Positions 35,640 through 48,430 are shown, counted from the stretch's first letter. The stretch: 64,000 nucleotides of DNA from Cymbomonas tetramitiformis (GCA_001247695.2 LGRX02025787.1:20630-84629), one strand, 5' to 3'. Program-made: numbers and translations. The notes: generated by a model from the sequence alone, not told the origin.

Positions 35640-38600
35640 GTGACACAGTTGGTGCAACTCGGGATGCTTTAGCACCGCACCGACACCTTGCTGCCCACTC
35701 ACTGCACTTGAAAACAAGCCTGCTAATGCTAGTGTTACCTTGCTGCTGTCTGTCTCTCTCACACCAAACAGTCTCCCACAACCCAGTGCACTAAATGAAA
35801 GACTGCACAGGTCACACATGAGATACAGAATAATGAGACTGTCCCCCTATGCCACCCACTATGACGGGCACAGAAAAGAGTTCCCTGGTGGCAATGACAC
35901 CCTTTCACTGCTTGATTTACCTACTATACACAGGAGGGTGAGGACTGAAGCATATGCCACTCATTACACACAGGTCCTAAGGGTCGACTGTACCCGCCAC
36001 TTGCACCACACAAAGCCGAGAGGCAAGTTGCTTATACCATGTACCAAACACGGGACCGAGCGGCTTGCTGCTCATACTTCTTACCATACACAGAATAGAG
36101 CAGAGTTATGCTTGTACAACTCACAACTCACAGGGCAGAACAAACTGTCGCTAGTACCCCCTGATACATACAACACAGAGGAACCTCTGACTTTTCCAAT
36201 TACTAAGTATGGGATGGAGAGGACTGTTGCTTACACCACCCACCGCACACAGAATAATGCAGAAGTCAGTTTGTGCAACTCGGGATGCTTTAGCACTGCA
36301 CCGACACCTTGCAGCCCACTCACTGCATTTGAAAACAAGCCTACTAAGGTTAGTGTTACCTTGCTGCTGTCTGTCTCTCCCACAACAAACAGTCTCCCAC
36401 AACACAGTGCACTAAATGAAAGACTGCACAGGTCACACATGAGACACAGAATAATGAGACTGTCCCCCTATGCCACTCACTATGACGGGCACAGAAAAGA
36501 GTTCCCTGGTGGCAATGGCACCCTTTCACCGCTTAATTTACCTACTATACACAGGAGGGTGAGGACTGAAGCATATGCCACTCACTACACACAGGTCCTA
36601 AAGGTCGACTGTACCCGCCACTTGCACCACACAAAGCCGAGAGGCAAGCTGCTTATACCATGTACCAAACACGGGACCGAGCGGCCTGCTGCTCATACTT
36701 CTTACCATACACAGAACAGACCAGAGTTATGCTTGTGCAACTCACAACTCACAGGGCAGAACAAACTGTCGCTAGTACCCCATGATACATACAACATAGA
36801 GGAACCTGCTGTTTATGCTATCTGCAACACACCGAGCCAACAAGCCTGTTGTGTATACCACCCACAAAACCCAGAACCAAGAAACAGGGGGACTAGGGCA
36901 CCTACAACACATAGGACAAAAAAGCCTGCTGACAATACTACCCCCCACACAAAATACCTTGCGGAAGGCAGCATATGCCACTCACCACACATAGATACAT
37001 ACCCACAATATTTATGTCAGTTAGCATACACGGGACTGCGAAACCTGCTATACATGTTACCCTTCATACACACAAAAGAGCAGTCTGCTTTCCCTGTCAG
37101 CCACCACAAATGGAGCTCAGAGGCGGGCAACACATGCCACTTACCACACAGTCACAGGAAGGCGCGGTACACTGCACATGTCACCCTCATCATACAGGAA
37201 TGAGTGGCCTTCCGCTTCCAACACTCACTGCACAGGGGAAAAAGCGGCTGGTTGTGAAGTGTCCGCCATATTGTGGGGGTGGCACTGGGTCTCAGATGGA
37301 AACTCTGTCACCGAGCCTGCACCGGTCCAACCTAAAGAAAGACTGAGTCTCCAAAAGTCTCCTAGACATGGTATAGGCTTTTTGCCAAGGGAGTATGGTA
37401 TGGAAAGGATTGCTGCCCATACCACTCACCGTACACAGAATAATGCAGAATTCATTTTGTGCAACTCGGGTTGCTTTAACACTGCACCGACACTTTGTTG
37501 CACACTCACTGCATTCGAAAACAAGCCTACAAATGTTAATGGTATCTTGCCGCTGTCTGTCTCTTTTAAAACAAACAGTCTCCCACAACACAGTGCACTA
37601 AATGAAAGACTGCACAGGCCACACACGAGACACAGAAGAATGAGACTGTCCCCCCATGCCACTCACTATGATGGGCACAGAAAAGAGTTCACTGGTGGCA
37701 ATGGCACCCTTTCACTGCCTGATTTACTTCCTATACACGGGAGGGGGAGGACTGAAGCATATGCCACATATTACATACAGGTCTTAAGGGCCGACTGTAC
37801 CTGCCACTTGCACCACACAAAGTCGAGAAGCAAGCTGCTCATATCACGTACCAAGCACGGGATCGAGTGGCCTGCTGCTCATACCTCTCACCACACACAG
37901 AACAGAGCGGAGTGCTGCTTGTGCAACTCACAACTTACTTCCGCTTCCAACACTCACTGCACACGGGTAAAGGCGGCTGGTTGTGAAATATCTGCCATAG
38001 TGGGTTGGTGGCACCAGGCTTCAGATGGAAACTCTGTTACCGAGCCTGCACCGGTCCAACCTAAAGAAAGACTGATTTACAAAAAGTCTCTCAGACATGG
38101 TATAGGTTTTCTGCCATGGGAGTACAAAGTAAAGGGCCCGGACAGCACAAGCCTCCCATGTGAGTGCTCTGGGGGCAGCCCTCGGTTTACCCTCACCCCC
38201 AGCACAACACCCCGAACACGGAATGACCAAACATGCCATCATGCACACAGCACCTTGCACAATGTTTACATATGCTTTATGACTTGGCATTTGAACAACA
38301 TGAAGGGTTACGGACAGAGCACTCTTCCCACTTTATGCCCTGTGTACAGTATTAGGCAGGGGGTATATAACTGTCACACAATGTACAGTAAGCTCACGAG
38401 CTCTGTGCCTTTAGCATTGCCCTCGAACCACTTTTGCATTGAGCACCATGCTCTTTGTATTAGAGGATCACTCACCCGCTTGCCACAAAGTAGTACTCAC
38501 CATGAGTTTTGCTTGCAGGAAAACGATGTGCCATGTGATCTTTGTGGGAGAGACATAGAGCTCCTCGATGGAGAAATGGCATATTCATGCGGGCTTTGCA

Positions 38601-38760
38601 CGTATGATACACTCTGCATTGGGTGTATCGACTGCTGCCGCAAGTGCCACACATGGGTATGCACGGGAAGCTGGATGGGAGGCACATGTGGCCAACCTTT
38701 CACTCATTCCGTAAGAGAAGAAGAATACACCATTTGTGCAGCCTGTGAGCAACTGTCATA
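35640..38760 (+). repeat. Repetitive block with ~621-bp units and a Cys-rich ORF end
   Basis: The phrase GTGCAACTCGGGATGCTTTAG recurs at 35652 and 36273 (621 bp apart), with a diverged copy at 37459; long segments between them also match. Two long frames result (35740-37203 and 37178-38761), full of His, Thr and Ser from CACACA-type codons. They look like open repeats more than genes. The last about 85 residues (38505-38758) differ: a cluster of Cys pairs (CDLCGRDIELLDGEMAYSCGL, CIGCIDCCRKCHTWVC, CAACE) that could bind zinc. The block ends just before the LINE ORF1 and may be its 5' UTR monomers. Confidence 0.55.
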
Positions 38761-38761
38761 G
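38505..38761 (+). CDS. Possible Cys-rich zinc-binding domain at the end of an open frame
   Basis: About 85 residues with 13 or more Cys in CxxC pairs spaced like a treble-clef or RING-type fold (CDLCG, CGLC, CIGC, CRKCH, CAAC). The upstream frame is repeat-derived and gives no reliable start. It may be an exon or an upstream ORF of the LINE that begins 60-bp downstream. No family recognised. Confidence 0.35.
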
Positions 38762-38823
38762 AGAAAAGAGCTATAGGAACAATAAACAATAGTGCTGCCA
38801 AATCAAAATACAGAAAGAATAGT

Positions 38824-40230
38824 GTGCTTACATTTATTATGAGTATAGCCATTCTAACCAATTACACACTCACCAGTAAAGGTAACCTTTACACTCTTAG
38901 CACACAAAGAAAAGATAAAAATAAGCATCGGAAGCCCCAGTATAACACAAACTGTGCTAAACCTTGTATGCACACACATAAGTATTATTGCAAGTTGATA
39001 TTGGAGCATGTCACACAGGAAGGAGTCAAAGGAGGTGGTACCTTCCTGGCCGGGAAAACCAACCTGGCGGATGAGGACGGCCTGAAGCAGCTGGCTGAGG
39101 CATTTAAGTCGGGTGAACTGACCAATGAAATAGACTTGACTGACCTGTTGACTGAACCAGCGGAACTCAGAGGTCAGATGAGGTTTTTTAGGAAGACGGG
39201 AAGGAGAATGATGGGCATTACGGACAAGGAAATGGAAGCAGTAAAGAAAGCTGTGAAGGAAACAGTTCAGACGGCAGGAGGAAACCCCAGCTTGATCACA
39301 GCCACTGCCCTGACATATGGACTCGGAAAGGCACCCTTCGTCCTGATTGCTAACATCGACATCGAAATGGTTCAGCCAGTGTTTGATATGATCCAGTTGG
39401 AGGCACAGGGAGTCACCTGGGGGATTAGGGCCCACAACATTGGGAATCTCTACCAGGAAGCTCGGTTCTCCTGGAAACCTATGGGTAGGAAGGGGGCTCA
39501 AATGAGGATGAAGGCAAAGGATGCTGAGAGATATTTCTGGATGCACCCCGCCACGAGCATGCTGGTGGAAGAGGTGGTATTCACATATGACCGTCTTCAT
39601 CCTACTACAGATGTTCACCAACTGGTACGACCCGCTTATAAAACTTGCCTGAAAGCAAAACTTGAAGCCATAATCCAAATAATGGCGGGGTCACTCACGA
39701 AGTTAGGCATGGTCTTTCCAACAAGATTCAAAGATGAAAGGACAATCACACCACAAGAAAGGGAATTGGCACACTCACTGAAAGTAAAAAGGAGCCAGCA
39801 TGTGAATCATTGTAACCCTCGGACAGAAAGTTATTTGATTGGGCTTCTCTTTGACCAGGTGCTCTACCTGAAGCTCAAGGCAAACGTTGAGAAAGGCGGA
39901 GATGGGTCTGTGAACTCCTCTGATGACCCCGCAATGATTCTCAGCTTCCCCACTGAGATAATCCTGGGAGGGCTTGGGACACTGAGGCTCACCTACTTCA
40001 ATGACTTTAACTACTGCATGTCGCCCACCCATGATGACCAGCCTGAGGTGTCGAGGCTCAACCACATCCAGTGCATGTGTTATTCACACAGAATGATGCT
40101 CCAGGCTCAGGGGGACGGGACAGCTACTCCTACCCCTAAGAAGCAGGACAAGAGGCCCCGCACTACTCCAGGAGCCGACAAGGAGGCTGCAAAAATGCAG
40201 AAGCAATTCATGGACAACATGGAGAAATGA
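38824..40230 (+). CDS. LINE ORF1, putative RNA-binding protein
   Basis: Up to 468 residues from the ATG at 38824; a later ATG (MHTHKYYCK) is equally plausible. A charged acidic segment (DEDGLKQLAEAFKSGELTNE) leads into an alpha/beta region (APFVLIANIDIEMVQPVFDM, GVTWGIRAHNIGNLYQEARFSWKP) and ends with a Pro/Lys-rich tail. I do not recognise a named domain; position and length fit an ORF1 nucleic-acid-binding protein. The stop TGA (40228-40230) overlaps the ORF2 ATG (40227) as ATGA, an arrangement known to permit stop-and-restart translation in some LINEs. Confidence 0.6.
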   Translation: MLTFIMSIAILTNYTLTSKGNLYTLSTQRKDKNKHRKPQYNTNCAKPCMHTHKYYCKLILEHVTQEGVKGGGTFLAGKTNLADEDGLKQLAEAFKSGELTNEIDLTDLLTEPAELRGQMRFFRKTGRRMMGITDKEMEAVKKAVKETVQTAGGNPSLITATALTYGLGKAPFVLIANIDIEMVQPVFDMIQLEAQGVTWGIRAHNIGNLYQEARFSWKPMGRKGAQMRMKAKDAERYFWMHPATSMLVEEVVFTYDRLHPTTDVHQLVRPAYKTCLKAKLEAIIQIMAGSLTKLGMVFPTRFKDERTITPQERELAHSLKVKRSQHVNHCNPRTESYLIGLLFDQVLYLKLKANVEKGGDGSVNSSDDPAMILSFPTEIILGGLGTLRLTYFNDFNYCMSPTHDDQPEVSRLNHIQCMCYSHRMMLQAQGDGTATPTPKKQDKRPRTTPGADKEAAKMQKQFMDNMEK

Positions 40231-43200
40231 GACCAGCCACAGGAATAGAACCAGCTTGTAGCTATGAAAGAAGCACGAGCAGGTTAAGGCAGACAATTAA
40301 TAGAAGCCTAGGAAACAGACATCCTAAAAACTATTCGTCACGCACCTGCCCCGTTGGAACCCTGTTGCATAGCACGGTGACAATGCCAGCGGGGGACTGC
40401 CCAGAAAACCCCGGGCCTGGTGTAATTTGTAAAAGCTTCTGCTGCTGTAAATGGTGTATAACTGCTGCCCAAAATGACGGTGATTCCAAAGTGCAGAGTG
40501 ATGGGGAGGGGGGCTTTTTACGGCGCACAAAGCAACGAAGGGGCCTCAGGACCGGTGCAAGCTTGGAGCAAAGGAGCACCCCAATAGAAGGTATGGCAAC
40601 CGTTACCCTGCATATCATAACTTACCTACTTTATACCCGAAGGAAACAGCTGAGAGATGCTTTCACCACAACACAAGGACCTATAGTTATGCTCTTGCAC
40701 ACAATATGTCACCTTGCAAGGAAAAATCCAAGACAAGGAAACCAGAGTAGGCAAGGACCAAGGACATTCATTAGATGGGCTCACAGGAAAACCAAATACA
40801 GGTTACAATACACGGGGAAAACTCAGAAAAGGTCTATATTAGCCAGAGCCCAAGATGCATCAGGAGAGTTTATTACAACACAAAGAATTGACATCAGGGC
40901 CAAACAAAAGACAATTAAGGCAAGATTCAAGGTAATGAAGGATGCATCAGGAAGAACCCTCACAACACAAAGGAGGGGAAAACGGACCAAATATGATCCG
41001 AACACACACATGCATATACCTGCAAGGAAAGAGCTCAGTAAGACACTATCAGAAAAGAAACAGCACCCACACATCCACACAGAAGTAGACAAACCCAGTA
41101 ACCATGGACAAACAGGGAATCCCAGCCAACTGGAATCGAGCTCAACAAAATCACCTACTAAGATGTTAGATACTATACACCCTGGAAGCAATATGACCAA
41201 ATTGCCATTTACTAGGAGAGAGGTCATACGGGGAAAAGGGGGACAGCCCGCTGAGTCATCCACCTTAAACAATAACAAGCTTGAAGTAGAAGCAGTATAC
41301 AACGGAGAAGGGATTGATTCTGAACAGCTCGACGAGGCTCTCAGACTACAGGACAAAAGCTCGATCCCCCCCATAGGTTATGATGAGCTCCTTTCAAAAC
41401 TGCAAACCGGGGAATCAAGCTTCGTACACCTCATTAGAAAAGCATTGGGCAAACATTCGAGGACCCACTTTGGGGTAAGCAATGGTGAACATTATTGGAG
41501 ACTCATAACACTCCGAATTACAACAGAACAACATATAGAAGCCTATATCTATGATTCCCTTGGAGCAATGACAGCAACCGAAACACAAAGCAAACTTGAA
41601 GGAGAGCTCTCCTCTTGGTTGCATACCCATCACAAAACCATGAAAGGGAAGAGTTGGAATGTAGAGGTATCAACTTTCAGACAACAACTGGATAATCACA
41701 CCTGTGGGATATGGGTTATTAGAACAGCGGAGAAATGGAGGCAATGGTGTGATAGGAGCGGGCACATACCATTCTTCACCTATTTAAAAGAAGGAAACAC
41801 TGAAGGGGAGCACCACAGTTCTGATGCTATATTACACATCCAGGACTTACAAGAAGTAATTCAAGATAGGATTACTCAACCCAAGGATGCAAGAGGGAGC
41901 ATCAATAGCGACATCTCAAAATACAACCCTGTATACAGTAGAAAAGGAGTCATCTCCATAACCAACATTGAGACACTGTGCATAAAGCTGAAGCTAGACT
42001 TCACTTGTACCAACAACGAGCATACCCTTTATGAAATGATAAACGGGAGCCAAAAGGAATACAACAATAACACCAACAAACTTCCCCAGACAAAACACCA
42101 CACCTATATTCTTCACCAAAGTCATGAATGGACATTGGCAATACACCTGAAACATAAGAACACCGTCCTCCTAATCAAACCCTTCACAAAAATGGAAAAG
42201 GAAAGTCATGACAACGAGACACCAGTATATAAACACTTAGGCCTCAGATGTGAGATCGATGCTCAAAACAAAGGCCTCCTTGTCCTCCACACAGCAATCA
42301 AAATTCAGGAAATCCTTCAAAATCTCAGATATGCAGGAGAGCACCAGTTAGAAAGAGACATCATAAACAGCATGACCACCTCCAACATCAAGTACCACCA
42401 CGGTACCGGGAAAGTCACCAGAAATGAGAAGCTAAACAACAGGGGAGCGGTAGCCATTATTAGGGAGCAGCTCAGATATGGGAATATAACCTCTGACGAA
42501 CTAGCGCAAAACAGAGAATTCTGGGGAAAACAAGAGGTGGTTGGAGGCATAAGAGCAGGAAAAGTGATGGGTTCCAATGTTCAAAGCAAAAGGAACACTC
42601 CTAAAACCACAGGCCTAAGACACCAGGCAGGGAAAAAACTGAGGAGGAAGATCCAAAATTGTGAGCGGACGGAAAACATCTTTTTTCACAAAAACCTATA
42701 TGGAACGGATGGAAGATGCATTAAGCAAAAGGCAAAGCACTCACGGAATGAGGCGGAAAACATGCGGCTGCAGGAACTACAGAGGGCACAAGGGAGAAAG
42801 GAACATATTATAGTAATGGGAATGAACATGAGAGGCCTGAGACACACAAAGGAGGACCAGGACAGTATGATAAAACTAGAGACCATCTGCAACCTGGTGC
42901 TAGACAGAAAAGCACACATCATATGTGTCTCTGAGACCAAGATCTCAAACACAAGTTTGCCAATGGTCAAGACCTTGATGTCTCAGAAAGGTCTGGGCTT
43001 TAGAATTTCACACACGGATGAAAAGGCTAGTATAGGGTCCCTCATAGTATGGAATCCCAAGGATATCCCGCTGACACCCAATGCAACCTATGTGGACGGG
43101 GTGCAAAAAAGGTCAGTTATGATTCGGTTTACGGGCATAAAGGGTTTCTCATTTTCGGTGGCAAGCGGGTACATGAACGATGCCAGCCTCAAAGAGGAAC

Positions 43201-46118
43201 AAGAGGACTTCTACAAAACACTTAAGGACTGGGCAGCCAAATCAGGCGACAACAGAAACAAGGCGCACATAGAAATAGGAGACAAGAACTGCACACTGAC
43301 CCAGAGCCAAAGGATAACAAAAGGTCAGCAGATGTCATATAAAGACCACCAGACAAAGAACAAGCACCTCTTAAGTTATTTCAATGATGACAGGACAACA
43401 CTAACAGAACTCGTCACACATATGCACCCCGAATGCAATGAGATATTCACAAGGGTTGTGAACAACAGCTCAAAAGCAAAACTAACTCATATAATGGCAA
43501 ACAAAGGAACGGAAGATATAACAGCTGCTGCTGGCTGGCTCGAAATTAACCCATACATAGTTTCAGACCACGGAATAGTCTGGGCTCAGATCGACATCAG
43601 AGGAGAGCAGATACACCTCGAAAAACAGAACCATACATATACGGAGGAACCACGCATGAGTGGAGCAAACGACACCACCCATGACAAGTACCCTGGCTTC
43701 CCAGTAAGACTGGAGCACATACAGACAGTAAGAGGTTCTAAAAAGCTTACTAAGGCTGCGATTGCTAGATTACTAGGGGAAAATGGATACACCATAAAGC
43801 ATTTTGCAAATGCAAGCATCGAACAAAACAATGCAGCACAAGCAATAAACACTGTCTTAGGTGACACCACAGACTACAATATGAAAAAGGAGGATATTTA
43901 CGGAGACAAACTAAAAGAAAACCCAAGCACATGGAAGGGGAAGCTGACGAGCACAAAAGGTAGCATAAAGTGGCATAACAAAACCAAAGAATGGTGGATA
44001 CATATGAACTCACCCTGGAATTCTGCACGCATCCGGTCGAGGGGCAATGGCATGCCAGAGGGCGTGACACAGCATGGGTACACAAAAATTGGTAATCTTT
44101 GGAGCCTGAAATTCCCAATCAATTATGGGAAAAAAGATGTCCTAAAATACCTCAAAACACACTTTCACTTGGGGAACACTGAAGTCTTAAAACTCGAAGG
44201 ACCCAAGGAGCATGAAGAAGGGCACATATGGGACATCTGCATGCATCAGAACCTGCAAGCAGAACACTGGAGTCATTGCGGCAAACCCCTCGTAGCACCT
44301 GACAAAACCAAAGCATACAACTTCAAATATGCCACCGGGTGGAAAGCCTACACAGAAAGACTTCAAAAACTAGTAGACACAAACAAAGAATCGGAGGGCA
44401 GTAAAGAGAATATAGATAGCTGTAGGTCCCGTGAAGAAGATACGGACCACACCTGGGACTTCATCCATGAATCAGCAAACATAGCGGCGTGTGCTGCATT
44501 TGGAACAAGGGGGAAAAAGATGCACAAAAGGCCGGTCCCATCAGCCACATCAAACTATCTATACAAATGGCTTCAGTCATTGAGAAAAGCACACCGGATG
44601 CTGGGAATGGCAGAAAAGGAAAAGGACCTGGAAGCAACAGAATGCCTCATCAGCACCATTCCTTGTGACAGTCTTCGCAGGAAGCCACAGGAAACGGCTG
44701 AGGCATGGGGTAACAGACTTGAGGCGAACCTGCCAACAGTTACAAAGGCATTCCAAGAGAGCAGACTCAAGGACATAAGATATTGGAAGCTCCGGGAGAA
44801 GGAAGAGATGTAATATTTGTTTGCAAAGAAGGTTTCAACCTTCTTGGACAGAGCCTTAGGAAACAAGAAAGGGATGGAAAAGGGTGCAACACCAGAATAT
44901 GGTGACAAAGGTGAGGTACCGCCCACAGCAAATGAAAGGAAGCAGGCCATCTTAAAGGAATATAAAGAAAACAAAAAAATTTCCACAAAACCCGAAGCAC
45001 CCGAACACCTACCGCCATGGTTGAGATCAATCTTAAAGAACAGCCCCAGACTACCCCAGTATGTCATTGAGCAGCTAGCAGAACCCATACTCATGAAGGA
45101 GCTGGAGGCAGTCTATGGATCATGTGGAGTATCCACAGCCCCAGGCCCATCAGGAATGCATTATGCACAATGGATACAGGGACCCCAAAACCTCCAGGAA
45201 CTCATACTCGAAATGTTTAACAACATCTTGAGAACAGGCTCCTTTCCAAAGTTAGCTAAAGCAGGCTTCATTCAGCCAATCCCCAAAGATCCAAACAAAC
45301 CATGCACATCAGATAATTCCAGGCCACTCACCATGCTGGAAACAGGCATGAAGTTGTTTAATTCCATCATTGCAAACAGAATAAAGAAGGCCTTATCCAA
45401 ACATCCAGTCCTCTTCCCAATTCAAGATGCTTTCCTACCCAATAAAAACATTGAAGATTCATTGCAAGTCCTAAATGAAGTTATTTCCGATGCTAACAGA
45501 TTCGACAAGGAACTGCATGTTGTATACTTGGACCTTAAACAAGCCTTTGACCGAGCAGAATTTTGGATGAGCAAGTTAGCACTTGAGAAAATAGGACTGC
45601 CCGAAAACATTTTCACAATCATTTCGGACATCACATCCGAAGCATCACGATCAGTCCTCACATCTGAAGGCATGACAGATGAATGGATGCTCGAATGCGG
45701 GGTGCCTCAAGGAGAAGTCCTAAGTCCCCTCAGGTTTGTGGCAATTATGGACATTCTAGCCATCTGGCTGGCCGAAAGGGCAAACGGTAAGAACCCCATG
45801 AAACAGACCTACGGGTATGCTCTAGAGAAACCGAGAGATGCCACCAGAAACCCGGGAGCAACATCACCCCAGAAGAACAGGAAATGGTTGAACATGAACT
45901 CACCGCCCAACATCTTTGCCAGATTTTTCTGTGATGATATTATCTTGATAGGGAAATCAAGAGAGGAAGTACAGGACATGCTCGGGGTGATCAATGCGTT
46001 CATGAGGTTCATAGGGATTCCCATTAATGCTAAAAAATCGAAATACTCTCACAGGAAACCCATTAGACAGAGGGGGAAAGCAGATGAAAGGAATCACTTG
46101 AACAAGGATTCTAACTAA
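40227..46118 (+). pseudogene. LINE ORF2: Ulp1-like protease, APE endonuclease, partial RT; interrupted and truncated
   Basis: The frame is continuous from 40227 to 46118 except for one TAA at 44811-44813. Near residue 51 it has a 2A-like GDCPENPGPG. A C48/Ulp1-type protease spans about 395-500 (His in GEHYWRLI, Asp in IYDSLGA, Cys in DNHTCGIWV). APE endonuclease begins near residue 860 (VMGMNMRGLRH, CVSETKIS) and includes ISDHG-type VSDHGIVW. RT (45130-46050) has APGPSGMHY, LDLKQAFDRAEF (motif A), CGVPQGEVLSPLR (motif B) and FFCDDIILIG (motif C). Sequence stops soon after motif C, so the thumb and 3' end are missing. 46119-46670 has no gene. Confidence 0.8.
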
Positions 46119-46734
46119 AATTCACTAAGTTTTACTAAAAAATCGAGAATGGTCCTAAAGTGTCAAAATGCCTCCTAAAGCTGGGTAATTGGGATTTGGT
46201 GTCCTAAACACGCCCCTAAAAGCCCCTAAAAGCCGCGGAGACAGGCGAGAATCTGAGATCGAGAGCCTAAACGCTTGTATAAATTTAAAGAAAGGCTAAT
46301 CGACGTGTATAAATTGCGAGAACATGGGGGAAGGCATACAGTCGCGGTATAAATGATAGAAATTCCATGGCAAGCAGGTGATGAGTGCATGAATATAAAC
46401 TAAGATAATAAGATAGCGAAATCGCATGCATGGCCATGGCCGTCATCACGACGAGTCGATGGCGCTTGCGATCGATTGCGCACGATGATGATATGCAAGG
46501 CGAGATATCCCGCCTGTTGCCTGCGCCACACCAAGTCGTGTTTGACTTGAAGTTCTTTACGATTTGAAAACGAGCGGTTGACTCTCGCAAGAGAGTTAAA
46601 AAAAAAAAGCAGCAAGCTGCAATGGAGAAAACGGGAGACAGCGGTCTTTCTTCGAAGAGGCAAAGGAGGTGTGTTGTCACCTAGGAACCCTACCTTACTT
46701 GGGTACAGAAAATCTTCAAACCCAACAGAATTTT

Positions 46735-46806
46735 GTGGCACTAGCTCAAAGGTAGAGCACCAAACCATCTTGGTTTGGAGGTCTCGGTGCAAGTCCGAGG
46801 TGCCAC
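46735..46806 (+). tRNA. tRNA-like sequence, copy 1
   Basis: 72 nt. Acceptor GTGGCAC/GTGCCAC pairs fully, then TA, D-arm GCTC-AAAGGTA-GAGC, anticodon arm CAAAC-CATCTTG-GTTTG, variable GAGGT, T-arm CTCGG-TGCAAGT-CCGAG. A-box (TAGCTCAAAGG) and B-box-like (GGTGCAAGTCC) sequences are present. Irregular points: A instead of U before the anticodon, an extra base before the anticodon stem, G in place of the usual second U of the T-loop. If the loop is read normally the anticodon would be TCT (Arg), but this is uncertain. Confidence 0.5.
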
Positions 46807-47245
46807 ACATTAAAGGTGCGCTATCTTTCTCGTACCCCTTTTGTTTGGAGGCGAAAGCCTTCTTTTATTTTCTGCCAAGATTCGCAGACCTTTTGCTGGC
46901 GGGAAAACGAGAATCCTGCCGGCAATTGTGACGCAACAGGCGCTTTCCTTGCGAAGAACTACCCCGAATTGCGTTTTCATTTGCGTTCATCGGACATTTT
47001 TTCCGAAAGTTGCGTATTCCCTTGGGTAGGTCATGCCTTTGGTCACAGTTTTTGCAGAGGTGCGTTTTCCGGAACGACGGTTGACCGGACGTGAATTCTA
47101 ACTTCACGACGAAGTTCCCCGTGAAAAATTAGGACATGTGGTACGTTTTACATTTGCGTTTGAGTTTTTCTTTGAAAAGATGTGTTGTCACCTAGGAACC
47201 CCACCTTACTTGGGTACAGAAAATCTTCAAACCCAACAGAATTTT

Positions 47246-47317
47246 GTGGCATTAGCTCAAAGGTAGAGCACCAAACCATCTTGGTTTGGAGATCTCGGTG
47301 CAAGTCCGAGGTGCCAC
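47246..47317 (+). tRNA. tRNA-like sequence, copy 2
   Basis: Same as copy 1, 511 bp downstream; acceptor position 7 is T, giving a G-U pair, and the variable region has an A for a G. Confidence 0.5.
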
Positions 47318-47756
47318 ACATTAAAGGTGCGCTATCTTTCTCGTACCCCTTTTGTTTGGAGGCGAAAGCCTTCTTTTATTTTCTGCCAAGATTCGCAGAC
47401 CTTTTGCTGGCGGGAAAACGAGAAACCTGCCGGCAATTGTGACGCAACAGGCGCTTTCCTTGCGAAGAACTACCCCGAATTGCGTTTTCATTTGCGTTCA
47501 TCGGACATTTTTTCCGAAAGTTGCGTATTCCCTTGGGTAGGTCATGCCTTTGGTCACAGTTTTTGCAGAGGTGCGTTTTCCGGAACGACGGTTGACCGGA
47601 CGTGAATTCTAACTTCACGACGAAGTTCCCCGTGAAAAACTAGGACATGTGGTACGTTTTACATTTGCGTTTGAGTTTTTCTTTGAAAAGATGTGTTGTC
47701 ACCTAGGAACCCCACCTTACTTGGGTACAGAAAATCTTCAAACCCAACAGAATTTT

Positions 47757-47828
47757 GTGGCATTAGCTCAAAGGTAGAGCACCAAACCATCTTGGTTTGG
47801 AGATCTCGGTGCAAGTCCGAGGTGCCAC
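47757..47828 (+). tRNA. tRNA-like sequence, copy 3
   Basis: Same as copy 2, a further 511 bp downstream, in the truncated repeat unit. Confidence 0.5.
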
Positions 47829-48430
47829 ACATTAAAGGTGCGCTATCTTTCTCGTACCCCTTTTGTTTGGAGGCGAAAGCTGAAAGCTTTTGTTTGGGGT
47901 GCCACCAGGTGCCCTTCGTGAATGTTGCCGCGATTTCGAGGTATGTAGCAACGCATGCGAACCTGTTGACCAGGCTCTTTGTAGATTTGTAGACGATCTA
48001 TTTTTGCAGAAGGTATCCATCCTGTGGATGGGAATGACGAGGAACGAACCTTCTTTCGAAATGGAAGCTTTGCAGCCTTTTTATGGAGTTGTTATCCCTT
48101 GAAAAACTAGTAACAATTTTTTATGTGTGCATGAATGGAGAGAGCCTTCTCCTTTCAAACTTTGAGAACTTGCGTGTTACTCACCCGAAGTTGTGCTAGC
48201 CATGCCTGAACTCTTGTGCAGTGCCAAAACCGTGGATCTCTCGTGTAGTGCCAAGCATTCTTGAAGCCTCTCATGAAAGTCATAATGAGAAGGTAACAAC
48301 TTTAGGCAAAAACAATAACAGTTTGCGAAATTTGCATACGGACGTGTTCCCCATAATCGCTCTTCCATATCGCACTTGTGTGTCCGATGCGTCTTTCTTT
48401 CTCCTTTGCTTTCGAAGTTCTTTTGACATG

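Larger units (their letters stand above)
46671..47880. repeat. 511-bp tandem repeat, about 2.4 copies, each with a tRNA-like sequence
   Basis: The phrase GTGTTGTCACCTAGGAACCC starts at 46671, 47182 and 47693, an exact 511-bp step. Copies 1 and 2 are nearly identical; copy 3 breaks off at about 47880 into unrelated DNA. ORFs in it are short and repeat identically with the unit. 47881-48430 has no recognised gene. Confidence 0.9.

Noticed and set aside
35740..38761. Two ORFs of 487 and 527 codons taken as genes
   Set aside because: They consist of ~621-bp repeated units with biased His/Thr/Ser content and no recognisable domain except the last ~85 residues.
46671..47880. CRISPR-like array
   Set aside because: The repeats are 511 bp long and contiguous, with no short-repeat/spacer pattern; this is eukaryotic tandem duplication.
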